9,844 nucleotides of DNA from Granulicella sp. GTDB lineage: Bacteria > Acidobacteriota > Terriglobia > Terriglobales > Acidobacteriaceae. The notes under the pieces were generated by a model that had not been told where the DNA came from, searched no databases, and worked only from the letters and a program-made list of their open reading frames with translations. Numbering within the stretch: the stretch's first letter is position 1; each line of letters begins with the position of its first letter. Below are positions 1 to 5,606 of the stretch, piece by piece. Where the stretch lies: the NCBI GenBank assembly GCA_003133205.1, contig PKWK01000196.1, positions 1 to 9,844 of the forward strand, read 5' to 3'. The position numbers were made by a program, and so were the translations under genes.

Positions 1-17
1 TTGCACCACGGGCTGCT

Positions 18-29
18 AGGCTTTAGCCT
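18..29. repeat. GGCTTTAGCC palindrome, copy 1
   Basis: AGGCTTTAGCCT is a perfect 12-base palindrome. Its core GGCTTTAGCC recurs exactly at 1785-1796 (inside 1784-1797) and at 3163-3172. All copies lie between genes. From general knowledge, Acidobacteriota chromosomes carry many such small intergenic palindromes. They resemble REP elements, but I cannot confirm the family here. Confidence 0.55.
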
Positions 30-56
30 GGGCACCCTTCCTCCTGTTGCCGAACC

Positions 57-70
57 GGGGTTTTAACCCC
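57..70. repeat. Related palindrome GGGGTTTTAACCCC
   Basis: A perfect 14-base palindrome 27 bases after copy 1. It has the same layout as the other copies (G-rich arm, TTTTAA centre, C-rich arm) with one changed pair in the core. Its pairing with the palindrome at 18-29 resembles the paired copies at 3124-3173. Confidence 0.5.
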
Positions 71-186
71 TGGGACATGCCCTCCTCCGCCCCACCTCCG
101 GAATTGTGTCAACCCCCCTCGCTCACCCCAAAGAATATTTTCGCCAATCCCCACAACAACTTACGCCCAAAAAATACCCGAAAATA

Positions 187-211
187 GTTGGCATACTAGT
201 TATGCTCCAAC
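187..211. promoter_or_regulatory. Imperfect inverted repeat upstream of a -10 box
   Basis: The arms GTTGG..CATA and TATG..CCAAC face each other across CTAGT, with a two-base asymmetry (CT) on the right arm. The element ends four bases before a TATAAT box, the position expected for an operator or for overlap with a -35 region. No regulator can be named, and this could be chance in AT-rich DNA. Confidence 0.25.
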
Positions 212-214
212 CCA

Positions 215-220
215 TATAAT
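215..220 (+). promoter_or_regulatory. Possible -10 box (TATAAT)
   Basis: A perfect TATAAT lies in an AT-rich stretch about 140 bases before the first plus-strand gene. No good -35 box lies 16-18 bases upstream. The closest match, TTGGCA at 188-193, is 21 bases away, which is too far for a normal sigma-70 promoter. Transcription from here would run straight into the hairpin at 241-268. Confidence 0.3.
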
Positions 221-240
221 TAAAGTAGTTAGTTTAGAAA

Positions 241-268
241 AAGGCCCGGCGCACACGCGTCGGGCCTT
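241..268 (-). terminator. Hairpin, intrinsic terminator on the minus strand
   Basis: AAGGCCCG (241-248) pairs perfectly with CGGGCCTT (261-268). An inner GCG/CGC pairing is also possible. Read on the minus strand, the hairpin ends in GGGCC followed by five T's, the usual shape of a rho-independent terminator. Read on the plus strand the tail (TTCGCATTT) is weaker, so it may work in both directions to different extents. No minus-strand gene lies directly upstream of it; the nearest is ilvA, more than 1.5 kb away. Confidence 0.5.
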
Positions 269-339
269 CGCATTTAACTGGTCTATATACCACAGGTCCG
301 GACCTAACCAATTTAGAACCAATACTTTAGCGCCAATCA

Positions 340-354
340 CCCCCCGGGGGGGGG
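340..354. repeat. C6G9 homopolymer run before the start codon
   Basis: Six C's followed by nine G's end six bases before the ATG at 361. The G run overlaps the position where the ribosome binding site of this gene must be. The C and G runs are also self-complementary. Slippage in such a run could change the spacing or pairing of the ribosome binding site, but nothing in a single sequence shows that it varies. Confidence 0.5.
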
Positions 355-360
355 TACCAC

Positions 361-963
361 ATGCAAGAACTCACCGAAGTCACCCAGAAGCGCTACCGCT
401 GCCGCCACATCCACGCCGCCGGACACCAGTGCGGCTCACCCGCCCTCCGCCACGAGCACTTCTGCTACTACCACCACACCACCCGCCGGCCCGCGCCCGC
501 AGACCGCAAATTCCGCTACATCGACGCCGGCGAGCCCTTCGTCCTCCCCGTCGTCGAGGACCGCACCTCAGCCCTCCAGGTCGCCTCGCACCTGCTCGGC
601 CGCATCGCCTCCAACGACCTCGACCCCACCCGCGCCGGCAAGCTCCTCTACTGCCTGCAGATCATCGGAGGCTTCCTGCCCCGCGAACCCCGCCCCGCCG
701 CCGCAGCCACCCCCGAACTCACGCCAAAGCCACAGCCGCTCGTCGAAGACCTCGTCCTCGACCAAACCCACGGCCTCCTCGCCCCCCTCACCGAACTCCT
801 CCCCGAAGCCGTCATCCTGACCCTGAACGAAGTGAAGGGGAAGGACCCCTGTATTTTGCCCGTAGCGCCACAACCTCCAACGGACACCACCCAACCTGCA
901 ACCGTCCTCCCCACCCTCCAGGCCACCGCTTCCACTGACGACTTACCACTAACTGACCACTGA
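361..963 (+). CDS. Cys/His-rich hypothetical protein with repeat-derived C-terminus
   Basis: The function is unknown. The 200-residue protein opens with a compact Cys/His cluster: C14, H16, H18, H22, C24, C35, H38 and H39, including CGSPALR and CYYHH. The spacing would suit a small zinc-binding knuckle. I recall similar 'CGSPALR...CYYHHTTR' proteins as recurrent hypotheticals in Acidobacteriota, but cannot verify this. Residues 60-105 look helical and folded (VASHLLGRIASNDLDPTRAG, then KLLYCLQ). From about residue 106 the chain turns to Pro/Ala/Thr-rich low complexity, and residues 151-167 are encoded by a dispersed-repeat-like sequence. The stop codon falls inside a 7-base tandem array, so the true C-terminus may have been extended or replaced. 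The start ATG follows a run of nine G's by six bases, which could serve as a ribosome binding site. Codons end almost always in C or G. No signal peptide or membrane segment is seen. Confidence 0.7.
   Translation: MQELTEVTQKRYRCRHIHAAGHQCGSPALRHEHFCYYHHTTRRPAPADRKFRYIDAGEPFVLPVVEDRTSALQVASHLLGRIASNDLDPTRAGKLLYCLQIIGGFLPREPRPAAAATPELTPKPQPLVEDLVLDQTHGLLAPLTELLPEAVILTLNEVKGKDPCILPVAPQPPTDTTQPATVLPTLQATASTDDLPLTDH
811..862 (+). repeat. Dispersed-repeat-like segment inside a coding region
   Basis: The segment starts GTCATCCTGACCCTGAACGA and continues through AGTGAAGGGGAAGGACCCC to TGTATTTTGCC. In the gene's frame it reads VILTLNEVKGKDP, and in the next plus frame HPDPERSEGEGP. Both strings resemble the 'VILSEAKDL' and 'CHPERSEG' peptides that I recall as spurious translations of a very common intergenic repeat in Acidobacteriota. 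That link is from memory, not from a search. The segment covers residues 151-167 of the 361-963 gene. Confidence 0.5.
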
Positions 964-989
964 CCACTGACCACTGACCACTGACCACT
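952..989. repeat. Tandem 7-base array (ACTGACC, 5.4 copies)
   Basis: Five full exact copies of ACTGACC and a partial sixth run head to tail, with degenerate related sequence before it (CCACTGACGACTTACCACTA). The stop TGA of the upstream gene (961-963) is part of the second unit. Because seven is not a multiple of three, TGA appears in all three plus-strand frames within 21 bases. The minus strand has no stop in any frame here and would encode repeats of SGQWSVV. Confidence 0.9.
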
Positions 990-1124
990 CGCCCCTCCCC
1001 ACCCTCACCGCCGTCGCGTCCATCGACGGCCAACCCCTTTTTCCTCGTGCGACCCGGCAACCATCTCCACGACTTTCCCATCAGACCCAAAAAACAGGTC
1101 CACCGCATAAACCGGAGAGACCCC

Positions 1125-1706
1125 ATGCGCGCAAGCAAGGCAATCATCGAGCCCACCAGGAGAGCTGTGAAAAGGTCCGCACATCACCCGATGCACGACC
1201 TATGCCGCGCCTACGAGTACCAGGGTCGCATCGAGATCCTCGAAACCGCGCTCGCCGGCTCCCCCTACTGCGAAGTCTCCGCCCTCTCTGCGCTCGCCGA
1301 GCAGGAGCTGGCTGCCGGCCACCCCCACAACGCCGCCGAGCTCCTTCGAGCCGCGGAGCACATCACCTTCGCTGCCCTTGCACCCTATGCGGCCGGATGC
1401 CCCCCTCCCATCTCCGCCGAACTCAAAGCCGCCGTCATCGCCGAATTCAATCACATCACCTGCTGCGCCGAACTTCACTGGTCCGAATCTAACCCCGATT
1501 CCCAATCCGAAGCCACGTTCCACCACGGACCCGTCGCCGTCATCTACGCCAACGCACTCGGCGAGGCGCGCCGAGCCTTCATCCGTGGCGCATACCGCCC
1601 AGCCCTCGAACTAGCGCGCGCCGCCGAAGCCCTGGCCAAAACCACCCACCGGTCCTCCGCCACGCACCCCGCCGCCCAGGAGCAGTCCCACCGCCTCGCC
1701 TCCTGA
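1125..1706 (+). CDS. Hypothetical helical protein, TPR-like
   Basis: The function is unknown. I chose the ATG at 1125 because GGAGAG sits seven bases upstream. A longer frame from a GTG at 1047 would add 26 residues of basic, unstructured sequence. The 193-residue protein is Ala/Glu/Leu-rich and almost wholly helical. Residues 54-85 (ALSALAEQELAAGHPHNAAE, then LLRAAEHI) and 145-171 (LGEARRAFIRGAYRPALELA, then RAAEALA) have the Ala-Gly-Tyr-Ala spacing of TPR-like helix pairs. A Cys/Pro-rich linker (C92, PPP) and C113-C114 lie between them. The tail from about 174 is polar and probably disordered. No signal peptide or membrane segment is visible. It follows the Cys/His-rich gene in the same direction after a 161-base gap with tandem repeats. 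Whether the two act together is unknown. A protein-protein interaction role is only a guess from the fold. Confidence 0.7.
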   Translation: MRASKAIIEPTRRAVKRSAHHPMHDLCRAYEYQGRIEILETALAGSPYCEVSALSALAEQELAAGHPHNAAELLRAAEHITFAALAPYAAGCPPPISAELKAAVIAEFNHITCCAELHWSESNPDSQSEATFHHGPVAVIYANALGEARRAFIRGAYRPALELARAAEALAKTTHRSSATHPAAQEQSHRLAS

Positions 1707-1783
1707 GCGTCCCAGCGCCGGTGCAACTGGAACTGTGCCCAAAAAGAGGATGCTGAAAATGCTGTTGCTCTTCGGATTAGCGT

Positions 1784-1797
1784 GGGGCTTTAGCCCC
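1784..1797. repeat. GGCTTTAGCC palindrome, copy 2
   Basis: GGGGCTTTAGCCCC is a perfect 14-base palindrome with the exact 10-base core found at 18-29 and 3162-3173. It lies between two converging genes (ends at 1706 and 1828). As RNA the hairpin could slow transcription from either side, but neither strand has a clear U run after it. Confidence 0.55.
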
Positions 1798-1807
1798 GGG
1801 TTTCTCG

Positions 1808-1822
1808 TTCGGAGAAGCCGAA
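1808..1822 (-). terminator. Small hairpin just after ilvA
   Basis: TTCGG and CCGAA form a five-base-pair stem with a five-base loop, five bases after the ilvA stop codon on the minus strand. The palindrome at 1784-1797 follows ten bases further on. Neither has a convincing U tract, so rho-independent termination is uncertain. They may instead protect the 3' end of the mRNA. Confidence 0.25.
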
Positions 1823-1827
1823 TCTGA

Positions 1828-3102
1828 CTAAAGCACGCGCGTATGGTTGTATCCTTCAGCCGTTAGCGCCTCGAGCAACTCCGCAACCTGCTCCCGCCCA
1901 CGCGTCTCCATCGTGATGTCGATGACCGTGTCGCCGAGATTCACGCCGTAGTAAGCACGATTGTGCAGCGTGTCGACAATGTTCGCGCGATGGCTCGCGA
2001 TCAGCCGAGTCAGATCGGCCAGCGCGCCAGGCTTGTCCAGCAGATGAATGCGCAGCCGAATCAGCCGGCCATCCTGCACCAGGCCGCGCTCGATGATCCG
2101 TGACAGCAGCGTGACGTCGATGTTGCCACCGCACACCAGCACCGCCGTGTGTGCGCCCTTCAGGCTCGTCCGATGTTGTAACAGCGCCGCCAGCGCCGTC
2201 GCGCCGGCGCCTTCCGCGAGCGTCTTTTCACGCTCCAGCAACATCAGGATCGCGGACGCAATCTCGTCCTCATCCACCGTCACGATCTCGTCGACGTACC
2301 GCTCGACCATCGGCAACGTCAGATCGCCCGCGCGCCGCACCGCAATTCCGTCCGCAATCGTAGTCGCCGGATCGATCGTCACCGGGTGATGCGCCTCGAC
2401 CGCAGCCGCCATCGACGGAAGCCGCGAAGTCTGCACCCCGACGATGCGGATGTCGGGTCGCGACTCCTTGATCGCGCAAGCAATGCCGCCGATCAGTCCA
2501 CCACCGCCGATCGGCACCACCACCGCCTCGAGCAGCGGAACCTGCTCGAGCAGTTCGAGCCCAATCGTTCCCTGCCCCGCCATCACCGCTGGGTCGTCGA
2601 AAGGATGAATGAACGTAAGATCCTGCTCCGCGCACAGCCGTATCGCCTCGGTAAACGCCTCGTCGTAGTTCGCACCATGCAGCACGACCTCAGCCCCAAA
2701 GTCGCGCGTCGCCGTCACCTTCACCAGCGGAGTCGTCAGCGGCATCACGATCACCGCGCGAATTCCGCGCTTGGTCGCGTGATACGCCACGCCCTGCGCA
2801 TGATTGCCCGCACTCGCCGCGATCACGCCGCGCGCCGCCTGCTCCGGCGTCAGCATCGCAATGCGATTCAGCGCACCGCGCTCCTTGAAGCTGCCCGTCA
2901 TCTGCAGGTTTTCCAGCTTCAGATAAACCTGCTGACCAGTCAGCGCCGACAACATCAGCGAGTGCGGACAAGGCGAGTAATAGATCGCCCCGCGCAGCCG
3001 CTCCCGCGCAGCCAGCACATCGGCCAGTTGAATGCTCAAGTTGAGATTTGCGTTTGCAGCCATCGACTCTGATGGTATCGCGTCCGTCAAGGAAGTCTGC
3101 AT
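1828..3102 (-). CDS. ilvA: Threonine ammonia-lyase with C-terminal ACT domain
   Basis: A PLP enzyme that deaminates L-threonine to 2-oxobutanoate, the first step towards isoleucine; cytoplasmic. The 424-residue chain has the fold-type II layout. The PLP lysine is K73 in MTGSFKERGALN, ASAGNHAQG lies at 96-104, the phosphate-binding GGGG at 199-202, and VCGGNID at 323-329. Residues 347-424 form one ACT domain (LRIHLLDKPGALADLTRLIA), probably a ligand-sensing site. The length matches the single-ACT class of about 400 residues and not the roughly 510-residue E. coli IlvA type. The ATG at 3102 has AGGA close upstream. The ATG at 3063 is an alternative that removes 13 residues. The gene lies 101 bases after tyrA on the same strand. 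The gap holds two palindromes, so read-through or a separate promoter are both possible. Catabolic TdcB-like use cannot be excluded. Confidence 0.93.
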   Translation of the reverse strand: MQTSLTDAIPSESMAANANLNLSIQLADVLAARERLRGAIYYSPCPHSLMLSALTGQQVYLKLENLQMTGSFKERGALNRIAMLTPEQAARGVIAASAGNHAQGVAYHATKRGIRAVIVMPLTTPLVKVTATRDFGAEVVLHGANYDEAFTEAIRLCAEQDLTFIHPFDDPAVMAGQGTIGLELLEQVPLLEAVVVPIGGGGLIGGIACAIKESRPDIRIVGVQTSRLPSMAAAVEAHHPVTIDPATTIADGIAVRRAGDLTLPMVERYVDEIVTVDEDEIASAILMLLEREKTLAEGAGATALAALLQHRTSLKGAHTAVLVCGGNIDVTLLSRIIERGLVQDGRLIRLRIHLLDKPGALADLTRLIASHRANIVDTLHNRAYYGVNLGDTVIDITMETRGREQVAELLEALTAEGYNHTRVL

Positions 3103-3123
3103 GATTCCTGGTTTTGAAACGGT

Positions 3124-3137
3124 GGGACTTCAGTCCC
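3124..3137. repeat. Variant palindrome GGGACTTCAGTCCC
   Basis: A perfect 14-base palindrome of the same design as the GGCTTTAGCC copies, with a GACTTCAGTC core. It stands 21 bases upstream of the ilvA start and 24 bases from the next palindrome. As RNA it could form a hairpin in the tyrA-ilvA gap. Confidence 0.5.
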
Positions 3138-3161
3138 GCCGCAAACGCAACAATTGCAATA

Positions 3162-3173
3162 CGGCTTTAGCCG
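3162..3173. repeat. GGCTTTAGCC palindrome, copy 3
   Basis: CGGCTTTAGCCG is a perfect 12-base palindrome and the third exact copy of the 10-base core. Together with 3124-3137 it makes a paired arrangement between tyrA and ilvA, like the pair at 18-70. Confidence 0.55.
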
Positions 3174-3203
3174 AGGGAAGAATTCTACAGATTGTTCAGA
3201 CCG

Positions 3204-4079
3204 TCATTGATCATCCCGCCGAGCGCGGAACTCGTTCGCCAGTCGAAACTCTTCTTTCAGCTCCGGCGTCCGCAGGTTCTCGCGCACATGTGCAAGCCGC
3301 TGCTCAAGCGCGTGCAGCGTCTGCGCGATCGGCTCCGTGTTCGACAGCGCGATGTCGCGCCACATGCTGTATGGACTCGCGCCCAGCCGCGTCGTCTCCC
3401 GCAGCGCGCGGCCGCCAATCGCAGCAATCTCCTCGCGGCTCCGCGGATCGCCGCCAAAGGTCTCTTCCAGCAGCGCAGCCAGCGCCGTCGAGAGCATCTG
3501 CGGCAGATGGCTGACCCACGCGCAGATCTCATCGTGCCGCGCCGCGTCGAGGTCCATCGTCCGCGCGCCGAACTTCGCCACCCACGCGCGCCACTCCGTC
3601 TCCAGCGCGGACGGTTCCGCTCCGGTCGCAGGCGTGAACAGCCACATCGCATTCTGGAAGAGATTAGCCTCGGCCAGCGCCGCCCCACCCGACTCCTTGC
3701 CAGCCATCGGATGGCCAGGCAGGAAGCGCGCTTTGCCAGGCTGGTTGTAAAGCTTCGCCGCCAGCGCCGCGATCTGCAGCTTCGTGCTGCCGACGTCGGT
3801 GACAAGCTGATGCTCGCCGAGCAGAGGCGCGAGCCGGTGCATCCAGTCGAGGATCGACAGCACTGGTCCGCACAGCACAATCACGTCACAGCTCGCGGCC
3901 ACGGAATCCGCGCCGTCGCGAACATGAAAGGAATCGATCGCTCCGATGTCCCGCGCTATCGTCAACGTCTCCGCCGTCGGACCAGTTCCGATAATCTCGC
4001 CATCAAAGCCCGCAGCGCGCAGCGCAAGGCCGACCGATGTCCCGATCAACCCTGTGCCGACGATGAGGACCTGGCGCAT
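3204..4079 (-). CDS. tyrA: Prephenate dehydrogenase (TyrA family)
   Basis: Oxidises and decarboxylates prephenate to 4-hydroxyphenylpyruvate with NAD(P)+, the tyrosine branch; arogenate could be the substrate instead. The 291-residue protein begins with a Rossmann nucleotide-binding motif GTGLIGTSVG (8-17). It then has the family motifs DVGSTK (95-100) and PGHPMAGKESGG (121-132, with H123 expected at the active site). WVSHLPQML follows at 188-196, and R230 falls in a helical dimerisation domain. There is no ACT domain or fused chorismate mutase, so feedback control may lie elsewhere. The start ATG is three bases after the aroF stop codon, which indicates one transcript with coupled translation. 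The neighbouring separate chorismate mutase would supply prephenate. No prephenate dehydratase (phenylalanine branch) is in the window. Confidence 0.94.
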   Translation of the reverse strand: MRQVLIVGTGLIGTSVGLALRAAGFDGEIIGTGPTAETLTIARDIGAIDSFHVRDGADSVAASCDVIVLCGPVLSILDWMHRLAPLLGEHQLVTDVGSTKLQIAALAAKLYNQPGKARFLPGHPMAGKESGGAALAEANLFQNAMWLFTPATGAEPSALETEWRAWVAKFGARTMDLDAARHDEICAWVSHLPQMLSTALAALLEETFGGDPRSREEIAAIGGRALRETTRLGASPYSMWRDIALSNTEPIAQTLHALEQRLAHVRENLRTPELKEEFRLANEFRARRDDQ

Positions 4080-4082
4080 CGC

Positions 4083-5102
4083 CTATGCGACCCTTCGCCC
4101 GATCACCGGTGCGAGCAGCCGCAACTGCGCCACTAGCTTCTGCAACTGCTCCGGATACAGGCTCTGCGCACCGTCGCTCATCGCCTTGTCAGGATTTGGA
4201 TGCATCTCCATCAGCAATCCGTCCGCACCTGCCGCAACCGCCGCCAGAGCCATCGGCGGCACAAGGTTGCGAATGCCCACGCCGTGCGACGGATCGGCCA
4301 TCACCGGCAGATGCGTCAGCTTTTGCAGCACTGGAATCGCAGAGATATCCATTGTGTTGCGCGTATACGTCTCGTACGTCCGAATGCCGCGCTCGCACAG
4401 CATCAGATCGTAGTTGCCGCCGGAAAGAATGTACTCGGCGGAAAGGAGCACCTCCTCGATCGTCGCCGCCATCCCGCGCTTCAGCAGCACCGGCGTTCGC
4501 GTGTGGCCCAGCTCGCGCAGCAGGTTGAAGTTCTGCATGTTGCGCGCGCCGACCTGGAAGCAGTCGATGAACGGAATCATCGATTCGATCTGCGAAATCT
4601 CCATCACCTCGGTGATCACCAGCAAACCGGTCTCATCCGCCACCTCGCGCAGCAGCTTGAGGCCGTCGAGCCCCATGCCCTGGAAGCTGTACGGCGAACT
4701 CCGCGGCTTGTACGCTCCGCCGCGCAGGAACTTCGCTCCCGCCGCGGCCGCGAGCTTCGCGCTCAGCAGTATCTGCTCCTTCGATTCGACCGAGCACGGC
4801 CCGGCCATCACGATCACCTCTTCGCCGCCCACGACCACTCCGTTCGAAAACGTGATCGTCGTCCCCTCGGGCCGGAAACTGCGCCCCGCCAGCTTGTACG
4901 GCGACGAGATGCGGTAGGCGTCGTGCACGCCCGGAAGCACCTTGAACTCGACGACGTCGAAATGAGCCGGCGTTCCGACTCCAGCGAGGATCGTCTGCTG
5001 CGCGCCGGTCGTCCGGTGAACATTGAATCCGAGCTCTACCATGCGCTCGATCACGTTCTGAATATTCTGTTCGGTAGCCTCGTCCTGCATTGCAACAATC
5101 AT
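4083..5102 (-). CDS. aroF: 3-deoxy-7-phosphoheptulonate (DAHP) synthase
   Basis: Condenses phosphoenolpyruvate and erythrose 4-phosphate to DAHP, the first step of the shikimate pathway. This is the Thermotoga/Bacillus-like type I-beta form. Residues 1 to about 90 are the ferredoxin-like (ACT-like) regulatory domain (MIVAMQ, VHRTTG), and a TIM barrel follows. Metal ligands by homology are C103 (AGPCSVES), H273 (DPSHG), E299 (EMHP) and D310 (SDG). These sit exactly one residue after those I recall for the T. maritima enzyme, which supports the start at 5102. LRGGAYKPRSSPYSFQG (127-142) binds substrate. Starts at 5111 (ATG) and 5156 (TTG) are also open and would add 3 or 18 residues. No ideal ribosome binding site distinguishes them. 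The N-terminal domain in this class mediates inhibition by Tyr or Phe. The gene lies 85 bases after aroQ and 3 bases before tyrA. Confidence 0.94.
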   Translation of the reverse strand: MIVAMQDEATEQNIQNVIERMVELGFNVHRTTGAQQTILAGVGTPAHFDVVEFKVLPGVHDAYRISSPYKLAGRSFRPEGTTITFSNGVVVGGEEVIVMAGPCSVESKEQILLSAKLAAAAGAKFLRGGAYKPRSSPYSFQGMGLDGLKLLREVADETGLLVITEVMEISQIESMIPFIDCFQVGARNMQNFNLLRELGHTRTPVLLKRGMAATIEEVLLSAEYILSGGNYDLMLCERGIRTYETYTRNTMDISAIPVLQKLTHLPVMADPSHGVGIRNLVPPMALAAVAAGADGLLMEMHPNPDKAMSDGAQSLYPEQLQKLVAQLRLLAPVIGRRVA

Positions 5103-5187
5103 CGCGTCCATCCACTCTTCTGTATTTGTAACCGCACTTGGCGTCGTGATTGGCAACCATCACCGTCGAAAGGAAAAGCCCTTGAAC

Positions 5188-5451
5188 TCAGCCTTCACGC
5201 CGCTGCAGCGCCCGCATCACGTCGATAATCCGCTCATACACATCCAGAATCTCGCCGTCGGCCAGCGGGCCCGGATTCACCGCGCGAACATGGTCGAAGA
5301 CCGCCTGCTCCCGCCCTGGCTCGTACACCGGCAACGCCGCCGTTCGCTTGAGTTCGCCGATGGCCTTCGCCGCCTCGGCGCGCTTGCTGATGAGCGCCAC
5401 AATCTGCTCATCCAGCTCATCGATCTTCTTTCGCCAGTCGGAAATATCCAT
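5188..5451 (-). CDS. aroQ: Chorismate mutase, AroQ class, monofunctional
   Basis: Rearranges chorismate to prephenate, the branch point to Tyr and Phe. The 87-residue all-helical protein has the AroQ pattern: R7 in DWRKKIDELD, R24 and K35 in the second segment (SKRAEAAKAIGELK), R47-E48 in EPGREQAV, and Q83 near the end. These match the active-site Arg, Lys, Glu and Gln of the E. coli domain by position. Length is typical of a free AroQ domain. I chose the ATG at 5451, with GAGG eight bases upstream. The frame stays open to an ATG at 5610 that overlaps the trpA stop as ATGA. The extra 53 codons look unlike protein and use more A/T-ending and rare codons. AroF follows directly. In other bacteria this mutase is fused to or bound by DAHP synthase, so a complex between the two products is plausible but unproven. 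Confidence 0.92.
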   Translation of the reverse strand: MDISDWRKKIDELDEQIVALISKRAEAAKAIGELKRTAALPVYEPGREQAVFDHVRAVNPGPLADGEILDVYERIIDVMRALQRREG

Positions 5452-5606
5452 GCGGACCGCCTCACCTTGTCCATTCCTATTCCACTGCACGCAGCGTTTG
5501 ATCGCGCCGGAGAAACTATGTTTGCCCGCACCATCATAAATGGCCGCCGAACCGGCTCCTCGAAGCCCGCCGCACAGAATCGACTTCTGAACCAGCGCAG
5601 GAGCCT

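Larger units (their letters stand above)
1..360. other. Gene-free left flank with palindromes and a hairpin
   Basis: I find no credible gene in these 360 bases. The stretch holds two GGCTTTAGCC-type palindromes (18-29 and 57-70), a C-rich stretch to about 130, and an AT-richer patch (about 130-240). That patch contains an imperfect inverted repeat (187-211) and a perfect TATAAT box (215-220). A strong GC hairpin (241-268), a 12-base perfect palindrome AGGTCCGGACCT (294-305) and a C6G9 run just before the first gene follow. The base composition differs sharply from the coding DNA around it. Confidence 0.7.

Noticed and set aside
187..206. Sigma-54 promoter (TGGCA...TGC) in the left flank
   Set aside because: The GG and GC doublets are separated by 12 bases, not the required 10, so the element does not fit.
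952..989. CRISPR array
   Set aside because: The repeats are seven bases long and directly adjacent with no spacers.
1047..1124. GTG start adding 26 residues to the TPR-like protein
   Set aside because: There is no ribosome binding site before it, while GGAGAG precedes the ATG at 1125. The extra residues are basic and look unstructured.
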